Assembly (NCBI GenBank): GCA_001828445.1
Contig: MHYJ01000022.1
Location: 401-13,454 of the forward strand
Direction of reading: 5' to 3'
Length of the DNA stretch: 13,054 nucleotides
Origin: Planctomycetes bacterium RBG_16_43_13
GTDB lineage: Bacteria; Planctomycetota; MHYJ01
Shown here: positions 1-3,845 of the stretch, piece by piece
Layout: every line of letters begins with the position of its first letter
Position numbering within the stretch: the stretch's first letter is position 1
Made by a program: the position numbers and the translations under genes
Notes under the pieces: model-generated
What the model was told of the DNA's origin: nothing
Database searches by the model: none
Seen by the model: the letters and a program-made list of their open reading frames with translations, nothing else

Positions 1-240
1 ATGGCTCAATATGAGGTGGAGAAGATACTTGCTACGGCAACAGCTACTGATGATAAGCCGAGGATTAAGATTGACTTCCAGAAGGGTGATAGCATCCGCA
101 TAAAGGATGGGCCCTTCGAGAACTTCGACGGCATAGTCGAGGAGATAAACGAGGCGAAGGGGCTAATAGTAGTTACAGTAACTATATTCGGCAGGGCTAC
201 TAAGGTGGATTTGGAATATTGGCAGGTAGAGAAAATATAG
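1..240 (+). CDS. nusG: Transcription termination/antitermination factor NusG, C-terminal part (5' end outside window)
   Basis: NusG binds RNA polymerase through its N-terminal domain, while its C-terminal KOW domain contacts Rho or ribosomal protein S10, coupling transcription to termination or translation. The visible 79 residues match only the linker and KOW domain: the stretch from about residue 29 contains GDSIRIKDGPF, then GIVEEIN, IFGRATKVDLE and the family-typical ending QVEKI. Full NusG is about 175-180 residues, so the N-terminal domain lies upstream and the ATG at position 1 is most likely an internal Met of the linker (homologues have an EEVEKIL-like segment here). The gene is followed after 68 bases by rplK, the usual order. 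Family assignment is firm; the start is not in the window. Confidence 0.95.
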   Translation: MAQYEVEKILATATATDDKPRIKIDFQKGDSIRIKDGPFENFDGIVEEINEAKGLIVVTVTIFGRATKVDLEYWQVEKI

Positions 241-263
241 GGGCGAATTAATAATTAAAAATG

Positions 264-294
264 AAAAATTTAGAATTGTTAATTCTTAATTTTT
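264..294. repeat. AT-rich inverted repeat between nusG and rplK
   Basis: The arms at 264-277 (AAAAATTTAGAATT) and 281-294 (AATTCTTAATTTTT) are complementary apart from one mismatch, with a GTT loop. The surrounding gap begins with TTAAAAATG and ends with TTTTTGATTTT, the same style as the gaps after rplA and rplL, so it may be a diverged member of one intergenic repeat family. It could fold as a weak RNA hairpin just ahead of rplK. It is not a convincing terminator, because the stem is almost all A-T, although T residues follow it. Confidence 0.5.
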
Positions 295-308
295 GATTTT
301 AAGATAAT

Positions 309-740
309 ATGGCGCCAAAAAAAGAGATAATGACGAAGGTGAAGTTGCAGTGCCCGGGTGGGTCGGCGACACCGGCTCCGCCAGTCGGTCCCGCATTAGG
401 ACAGCACGGTGTGAATATAGGCGAGTTCGTGAAACGTTTTAACGATGCGACTAAGAAGGCAGAGGGCATGCTTACACCCGTAATCGTTACTATATATAAA
501 GACAGGACTTTCGACTTCATAATTAAGTCCCCGCCAGCGTCTGTTTTATTAAAAAAGGCGGCAGGGATAGTAAAAGGTTCGGCTCTGCCCAATAAGGAGA
601 AGGTCGGAACTGTTACAAGGAAACAAATTGAGGAGATAGTAAAAATAAAAGCAAAAGACCTGAATACACAGAATATAGACGCCGCAGTCAAGGTCATAGC
701 AGGCACGGCGAGGAATATGGGGATTAAAGTTGAGGGTTAA
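309..740 (+). CDS. rplK: 50S ribosomal protein L11
   Basis: L11 binds 23S rRNA at the GTPase-associated centre together with L10(L12) and helps stimulate translation factor GTPases. The protein is 143 residues, standard for the family. The N-terminal domain carries the proline-rich hallmark [17 protein letters not shown] (about residues 22-38). The C-terminal rRNA-binding domain carries [12 protein letters not shown] and ends NMGIKVEG. The start at 309 gives normal length; an internal ATG at 330 (MTKVKLQ) would shorten the N-terminus. No Shine-Dalgarno sequence precedes 309, only AAGATAAT. The upstream neighbour nusG is canonical, but rplA, which normally follows directly, is displaced by about 1.2 kb of other genes. 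Confidence 0.98.
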   Translation: MAPKKEIMTKVKLQCPGGSATPAPPVGPALGQHGVNIGEFVKRFNDATKKAEGMLTPVIVTIYKDRTFDFIIKSPPASVLLKKAAGIVKGSALPNKEKVGTVTRKQIEEIVKIKAKDLNTQNIDAAVKVIAGTARNMGIKVEG

Positions 741-790
741 GAGTGAGGAGTGCGGAGTTTGAGAGTTTAGGATTGGAAGATTTTAAGATT
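741..790 (+). repeat. Degenerate 7-8 base tandem repeat after rplK
   Basis: Directly after the rplK stop the gap can be read as drifting short units: GAGTGAG (741-747), GAGTGCG (748-754), GAGTTTG (755-761), AGAGTTT (762-768), AGGATTG (769-775), GAAGATT (776-782) and TTAAGATT (783-790). GATT recurs at 771, 779 and 787, an 8-base spacing. The last units share AGATTTTAAGATT exactly with 1441-1453. The pattern was seen by eye; its origin (slippage or remnant of an intergenic repeat) is unknown. Confidence 0.5.
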
Positions 791-795
791 GGAGG
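791..795 (+). promoter_or_regulatory. Ribosome binding site deciding the start of the exported-protein gene
   Basis: GGAGG ends five bases before the ATG at 801. This favours 801 over the in-frame TTG at 789, which overlaps the site itself and has no site of its own. Confidence 0.8.
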
Positions 796-800
796 AAAAT

Positions 801-1442
801 ATGAGGACATTTGCACTTTTGCTCGTGGTGGTGGTAATGTCTCTTACAGTGGGGTGGAATTTCTGGGATGGAGAGGCGACAGATGACACTGCATACTTTC
901 CGCTAAAGGTAGGATATAAGTGGACGTATACATTTGTGATTAAAGTAGCTGCCCCTGAGGCTTCTTACGAAGCAGGGGAAGTAAAAATTGAAGTTACAGG
1001 CACAGAGAAGGTTGGAGATGTGGAAGGTTTCGTTGTCGAAGAATCTGATAGTATAGCAACTTCTTGCTATGTCGTAGATGAAGAAGGAGTTAAAGAGTAT
1101 TATAAAGAGGGTAACAATAACAATCTGTCTAAACAACTTGTGCTAAAGTTCCCATTAAAAAAAGGTAGTAAGTGGAGTTCTTCTGAAATGCTTGTAGAGA
1201 ATGACAGTAAGAATGAGGGTGAAGAGGAGATAGAGGTTCCTGCTGGGAAGATGAAGTGTTGGAAGATTTCCAGAGTTGTGTTTGATAATGCAATGAAGAT
1301 GGAGAAAAAGGAGATGTGGTTTGCAAGGGATATAGGGATTGTGAAAGAATCTGTTAAAGGTGCCGGACTTGAATTTACAAGGGAGCTCAAATCCTTCTCG
1401 AAGGGCGAGGATAAAAAGGGCAACGAGGGGGAGAAAAAGTAG
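801..1442 (+). CDS. Exported protein of unknown function, within the rplK-rplA gap
   Basis: I do not recognise the function. The 213-residue product starts MRTFALLLVVVVMSLTVGW, a short positive start followed by a hydrophobic stretch (about residues 4-21) that looks like a signal peptide or single membrane anchor; no Cys lipobox is visible. The mature part opens with AYFPLKVGYKWTYTF (31-45), a pattern I associate with exported hypothetical proteins in several phyla. It continues with VPAGKMKCWKI (146-156) and EMWFARDIGIVKES (from about 171), and ends in a charged tail rich in Lys, Glu and Gly. The alternation suggests a beta-rich domain; only one Cys (153) stands out in the second half. It lies 60 bases after rplK and 37 before hicA, same strand, with a clear ribosome binding site, so it is probably translated from the operon transcript. 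Its place among ribosomal protein genes is odd and gives no clue to its job. Confidence 0.8.
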   Translation: MRTFALLLVVVVMSLTVGWNFWDGEATDDTAYFPLKVGYKWTYTFVIKVAAPEASYEAGEVKIEVTGTEKVGDVEGFVVEESDSIATSCYVVDEEGVKEYYKEGNNNNLSKQLVLKFPLKKGSKWSSSEMLVENDSKNEGEEEIEVPAGKMKCWKISRVVFDNAMKMEKKEMWFARDIGIVKESVKGAGLEFTRELKSFSKGEDKKGNEGEKK

Positions 1443-1468
1443 ATTTTAAGATTAAAAAAATTAAGATT
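1441..1468 (+). repeat. AAGATT repeats before hicA
   Basis: AGATTTTAAGATT (1441-1453) is identical to 778-790, and a further TTAAGATTG lies at 1461-1469. GATT falls at 1442, 1450 and 1465, spacings of 8 and 15. The segment starts inside the TAG stop of the preceding gene and fills most of the 37-base gap before hicA. Confidence 0.45.
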
Positions 1469-1479
1469 GAAAGATAGTC

Positions 1480-1665
1480 GTGAAAGTTAGGGACGTGATT
1501 AAGTTGATAGAGAATGATGGCTGGTATTTAGTGGCGACGAAGGGTAGCCATAGACAGTATAAGCATAAGGCAAAACCCGGTAGGGTTACTATAGCTGGTC
1601 ATCCCGGGAGCGATTTAGCTCACGGCACGTTGAATAGCGTATTAAAGCAAGCAAGAATGAAGTAA
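1480..1665 (+). CDS. hicA: HicA-family mRNA interferase toxin (YcfA-like)
   Basis: HicA toxins are small double-stranded-RNA-binding-fold proteins that cleave mRNA and stop translation until bound by HicB. This 61-residue protein has the complete family pattern: MKVRDVIKLIENDGWYL at the N-terminus, the catalytic-His motif KGSHRQYKH (His24), and the C-terminal IAGHPGSDLAHGTLNSVLKQA. Length is typical. The start is GTG at 1480 with only a weak purine stretch (GAAAGATA) upstream, so translation is probably low, which suits a toxin. hicB follows 20 bases after the stop, giving the usual toxin-then-antitoxin order. The key His is present and there is no frameshift, so the toxin looks intact. Position between rplK and rplA is highly unusual. 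Confidence 0.93.
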   Translation: MKVRDVIKLIENDGWYLVATKGSHRQYKHKAKPGRVTIAGHPGSDLAHGTLNSVLKQARMK

Positions 1666-1671
1666 TAACTT

Positions 1672-1679
1672 AAGGAGGT
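1672..1679 (+). promoter_or_regulatory. Strong ribosome binding site of hicB
   Basis: AAGGAGGT, a full match to the Shine-Dalgarno consensus, lies six bases before the hicB ATG at 1686. It contrasts with the weak GTG start of hicA, so antitoxin should be made in excess of toxin from the same transcript. Confidence 0.8.
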
Positions 1680-1685
1680 AACTTT

Positions 1686-1895
1686 ATGCGTCGTTTTCTT
1701 GTAGTAATAGAAAAAGCGGATGGGAATTATTCTGCCTATTCTCCTGACCTTCCCGGATGTGTGGCTACTGGAGCCACGCGTGATGAAGCAGAGCAAAATA
1801 TCCACTCTGCGATTGAGATGCACGTAAAGGGGCTTATTGAGGATGGACTGCCTATCCCAGAGAATCAGACGTTTTCTGAATATATAGCGATTTAG
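1686..1895 (+). CDS. hicB: HicB-family antitoxin, short form
   Basis: HicB neutralises HicA by covering its active site, using a partial RNase H-like fold. The 69-residue product shows the family hallmark YSAYSPDLPGCVATGAT (about residues 15-31), then DEAEQNIHSAIEMHVKGLIEDG and a short tail ending SEYIAI. Many HicB proteins carry an extra C-terminal helix-turn-helix or ribbon-helix-helix domain that represses their own promoter; this one ends before any such domain, which is common for the short type. Autoregulation by DNA binding is therefore not evident, and expression may depend on read-through of the ribosomal operon. It has a strong ribosome binding site and pairs with hicA immediately upstream. 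The next gene, rplA, starts 41 bases later. Confidence 0.93.
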   Translation: MRRFLVVIEKADGNYSAYSPDLPGCVATGATRDEAEQNIHSAIEMHVKGLIEDGLPIPENQTFSEYIAI

Positions 1896-1908
1896 GAAGA
1901 TACTACTA

Positions 1909-1926
1909 TAAGATTAAAAGATTGGG
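1909..1926 (+). repeat. AAGATT repeats between hicB and rplA
   Basis: TAAGATTAAAA (1909-1919) repeats 1447-1457 exactly, and AAGATTGGG follows; GATT lies at 1912 and 1920, again 8 bases apart. This is the same motif and spacing as in the gaps before the exported-protein gene and hicA, so all gaps of the inserted block share it. Confidence 0.45.
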
Positions 1927-1936
1927 AAATTAGAAG

Positions 1937-2638
1937 ATGAATAAAAGAGGTAAACGTTACCAGAAGGATTTGGCGAAGTTTGATGCTACCAAGAAATACT
2001 CTGTCGCTGATGCGGTGGCTGTAGTCAAGAAATTTGACAGCACTAAATTTGACCAGACCATCAATATAGCCATATTGCTCGGCATAGACCCTAAGAAGAC
2101 AGAACAGGCAGTCAGGGGCTCTGTAGCACTACCTAATGGGATTGGCAAGAGCCGTAAGGTCATAGTGTTCGCGGATGGTGATGAGGCAAAGATTGCGAAG
2201 GAGATGGGGGCGGATGAGGTAGGTAGCGAGGAACTTGTCAAGAAGGTTCAGGATGGTTGGACGGACTTTGACGTGGCTATAACTCTACCGCGTATGATGA
2301 AGAGCGTCGGCAAATTAGGTAAGGTTTTAGGTCCGCAGGGTAAGATGCCGTCTCCGAAGAGCGGCACGGTTACGGAGGATATAAAAACAGCCGTGAAGGA
2401 ATTTAAGGCGGGTAAGATAGAATACAGGACGGACGCAGGCGGCAATATCCACGCCCCTGTTGGGAAATTATCGTTTCCAGAGAACGATTTAGTGGCAAAT
2501 ATCCAGACCTTGTTAGAACATATAAATCAGTCCAAACCGCCTGCTGTAAAGGGCGTATTTATATCCAATGCGGTCTTATCCGCTACTATGAGCCCGGGTG
2601 TGAGAATAAATTTAGTCGAGAAGGCAAAAGAAAAATAA
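1937..2638 (+). CDS. rplA: 50S ribosomal protein L1
   Basis: L1 binds helices 76-78 of 23S rRNA, forms the mobile L1 stalk that moves E-site tRNA, and in many bacteria represses translation of its own mRNA. The product is 233 residues, normal for the family. Hallmarks seen are KRGKRYQKDLAKFD near the start, the signature GPQGKMPSPKSGTV (about 132-145), and IEYRTDAGGNIHAPVGKLSF afterwards. The start at 1937 gives the standard N-terminus; upstream is only TTAGAAG, a weak ribosome binding site. In most bacteria rplA directly follows rplK and the two are translated as a coupled unit; here the exported-protein gene and hicAB lie between them, so ordinary L11-L1 translational coupling is not possible in this layout. 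Its stop codon falls inside a 38-base repeat shared with the end of rplL. Confidence 0.98.
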   Translation: MNKRGKRYQKDLAKFDATKKYSVADAVAVVKKFDSTKFDQTINIAILLGIDPKKTEQAVRGSVALPNGIGKSRKVIVFADGDEAKIAKEMGADEVGSEELVKKVQDGWTDFDVAITLPRMMKSVGKLGKVLGPQGKMPSPKSGTVTEDIKTAVKEFKAGKIEYRTDAGGNIHAPVGKLSFPENDLVANIQTLLEHINQSKPPAVKGVFISNAVLSATMSPGVRINLVEKAKEK

Positions 2639-2669
2639 AAATGCAAAGAGCAAAATTCAAAATTGAGGA
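2632..2669 (+). repeat. 38-base direct repeat, copy 1, over the rplA stop codon
   Basis: Identical base for base to 3727-3764. It begins in the last codons of rplA, includes the TAA stop and runs to TTGAGGA. The core CAAAATTCAAAAT (2651-2663) is one arm of a long inverted repeat closed by 2720-2732. The exact identity of two non-coding copies about 1.1 kb apart implies recent duplication, gene conversion or a dispersed intergenic element. Confidence 0.9.
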
Positions 2670-2732
2670 TGGGGCTTCGCCCCATATCCCTATTATATAT
2701 AATATTACCTTTATTTTTCATTTTGAATTTTG
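2651..2732. repeat. Compound hairpin element in the rplA-rplJ gap
   Basis: The outer arms CAAAATTCAAAAT (2651-2663) and ATTTTGAATTTTG (2720-2732) pair perfectly over 13 bases. Inside lies a compact GC hairpin, ATGGGGC (2669-2675), TTC, GCCCCAT (2679-2685), then a perfect 14-base palindrome TATTATATATAATA (2691-2704). The palindrome contains TATAAT (2698-2703), but no -35 box is seen at proper spacing. The element ends 13 bases before rplJ, where bacteria often have the leader bound by L10-L12, so a regulatory RNA is possible; a small palindromic mobile repeat is equally possible. Confidence 0.65.
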
Positions 2733-2745
2733 ATTTTTAATATTT

Positions 2746-3273
2746 ATGTCCAAAATAATACGCAAAAAAATATCAGGTGAATTGTCTAATAGGTGTAAGG
2801 GGCAGGACACCTTCCTCCTTATCGACTATAAGGGCTTGAAAGGCAATCAGGCGGTAGAACTGCGGAGGGAGTTGCGTCAGGACAATATCCGTATGAATGT
2901 AGTAAAGAACTCAGTAGCCGCACATACATTTAATGGTTTGGGGCTAACGCAGGTTGAAAAGTATATGACGGGTATGACAGCTCTTGTATATGGTAAAGAC
3001 CCTGTAGCATTAGCCAAAAGGATAGTCGGATATAAGGATAAAAATAAGGTTCTTGATGTAAAGTGCGGTTATATGGATGGCAAGGTCATCTCACCTGCAG
3101 ATGTCAAGAAGTTATCTGAGATACCATCCAGAGAGCAGTTATTAGGGCAGATGGTGGGGGTGCTTGCCGCACCTATGACTAATCTTGTGAGATGTATAAA
3201 CGGTATAGCGACAAAGTTAGTATATGTCCTAAATGCGGTGAAGGATAAGAAAGAGAAGGAAGATAGTAAGTAA
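2746..3273 (+). CDS. rplJ: 50S ribosomal protein L10
   Basis: L10 anchors dimers of L7/L12 to the ribosome and, as the L10(L12)n complex, typically represses the rplJL transcript. The 175-residue protein is of normal length. The rRNA-binding N-terminal domain includes LLIDYKGLKGNQAVELRREL (about 25-44) and RMNVVKNSVA; the middle has TGMTALVYGKDPVALAKRI; the C-terminal part has PSREQLLGQMVGVLAAPM and a long basic helix ending KDKKEKEDSK, which would bind L12. The ATG at 2746 gives the normal N-terminus, yet no Shine-Dalgarno sequence precedes it: the bases before it are TTTTTAATATTT. It is preceded by the compound hairpin element and followed after 34 bases by rplL. Confidence 0.98.
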   Translation: MSKIIRKKISGELSNRCKGQDTFLLIDYKGLKGNQAVELRRELRQDNIRMNVVKNSVAAHTFNGLGLTQVEKYMTGMTALVYGKDPVALAKRIVGYKDKNKVLDVKCGYMDGKVISPADVKKLSEIPSREQLLGQMVGVLAAPMTNLVRCINGIATKLVYVLNAVKDKKEKEDSK

Positions 3274-3292
3274 ATTTATTGTTAGAAAGTGA

Positions 3293-3300
3293 AAGGAGGG
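3293..3300 (+). promoter_or_regulatory. Very strong ribosome binding site of rplL
   Basis: AAAGGAGGG ends seven bases before the rplL ATG. L7/L12 is the only ribosomal protein present in several copies per ribosome, so a much stronger site than that of rplJ fits the stoichiometry need. Confidence 0.8.
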
Positions 3301-3307
3301 TCATACA

Positions 3308-3733
3308 ATGGCAGATGTAAATGCACTTTTAGAGAATGTGCAGAAGTTGAGTGATGAGGAGAAGTCGCAGTTCGCCACGGAGCTGGTTTCCAAGCAATCG
3401 GTCCTGTGGCTTGCTAACTGGGTGAAGACGTTGGAGACGAAGTTCGGCGTAACCGCAGCGGCACCGGTAGTTATGGGCGGGGCGGCAGCGGCTGGAGCGG
3501 CTCCTGCGGCGGCTGAGGAGAAAACTACATTTGATGTGTTCCTAAAGTCGGCAGGCAACAACAAGATACAGGTCATCAAGGTCGTCAGGGCGGCAACCAA
3601 CCTCGGCTTGAAAGAGGCGAAGGACTTGGTAGATAAGGCGCCCCAGACCGTCAAGCAAGGCGCCAATAAGGAAGAAGCCGACAAACTGAAGAAAGAGATA
3701 GAAACGGCAGGTGGACAGGTAGAATTAAAATAA
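3308..3733 (+). CDS. rplL: 50S ribosomal protein L7/L12, with extended N-terminus
   Basis: L7/L12 forms the flexible ribosomal stalk that recruits and activates elongation factor GTPases. The C-terminal factor-binding domain (about 70-141) is highly conserved: [14 protein letters not shown], then [20 protein letters not shown] and a VELK ending. An Ala/Gly/Pro-rich hinge spans about 49-69. The N-terminal dimerisation part is unusual: the KFGV sequence that ends this domain has its Phe at residue 46, against about 31 in E. coli, so there are about 15 extra residues ([13 protein letters not shown] region) and two Trp in [13 protein letters not shown]. Total length 141 exceeds the usual 120-130. 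The strong ribosome binding site confirms the start, and no later Met could restore the usual length. The stop codon lies in the 38-base repeat shared with rplA. Family assignment is certain; the meaning of the extension is unknown. Confidence 0.98.
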   Translation: MADVNALLENVQKLSDEEKSQFATELVSKQSVLWLANWVKTLETKFGVTAAAPVVMGGAAAAGAAPAAAEEKTTFDVFLKSAGNNKIQVIKVVRAATNLGLKEAKDLVDKAPQTVKQGANKEEADKLKKEIETAGGQVELK

Positions 3734-3764
3734 AAATGCAAAGAGCAAAATTCAAAATTGAGGA
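3727..3764 (+). repeat. 38-base direct repeat, copy 2, over the rplL stop codon
   Basis: Exact copy of 2632-2669, again including the TAA stop of the gene before it. After this identical block the two gaps diverge: this one lacks the GC hairpin and the TATA palindrome of the rplA-rplJ gap. Confidence 0.9.
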
Positions 3765-3807
3765 AGGACTGTGATTTTTTAATTTTGAACTGCAATTTTG
3801 CTTTTTT
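3741..3807 (+). terminator. AT-rich hairpin with T-run between rplL and rpoB (possible attenuator)
   Basis: GCAAAATT (3745-3752) pairs with AATTTTGC (3794-3801), and CAAAATT (3753-3759) pairs with AATTTTG (3781-3787), with a 3' bulge AACTGC. The 3' arm runs into six T (3802-3807). The shape resembles a weak intrinsic terminator. In E. coli a partial terminator at this place lowers rpoBC relative to rplJL, so a similar role is plausible. The stem is AT-rich, so efficiency would be low, and the structure may simply be part of the repeat family. Confidence 0.4.
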
Positions 3808-3835
3808 AATTTTAATCTTTGATTTTGTTTTTATT

Positions 3836-3840
3836 GGAGG
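3836..3840 (+). promoter_or_regulatory. Ribosome binding site deciding the rpoB start
   Basis: GGAGG ends five bases before the ATG at 3846. An upstream in-frame start at 3819 would add nine residues encoded by intergenic AT-rich sequence that includes this site, so 3846 is preferred. Confidence 0.85.
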
Positions 3841-3845
3841 TATTG

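Noticed and set aside
1..3. ATG at position 1 as the true nusG start
   Set aside because: The visible protein lacks the whole N-terminal NusG domain, and this position aligns with the linker of full-length homologues.
299..706. Open frame on the minus strand opposite rplK (135 codons)
   Set aside because: Shadow of a highly conserved gene; no ribosome binding site and no recognisable domain.
1100..1423. Minus-strand open frames opposite the exported-protein gene
   Set aside because: Low-complexity Ser/Leu/Phe translation, explained by the purine-rich sense strand; the sense gene has a good ribosome binding site and a coherent export signal.
741..1936. Insertion sequence or integron cassette as carrier of the block
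   Set aside because: No transposase, integrase, terminal inverted repeat pair or attC-like site is visible; only short AT-rich shared motifs are present.
2698..2703. TATAAT in the rplA-rplJ gap as a -10 box
   Set aside because: It lies within a perfect AT palindrome and no -35-like sequence is found 16-18 bases upstream; that position is the GC hairpin.
3301..3795. Minus-strand open frame opposite rplL
   Set aside because: Antisense of L7/L12; its N-terminus lies in the intergenic repeat.
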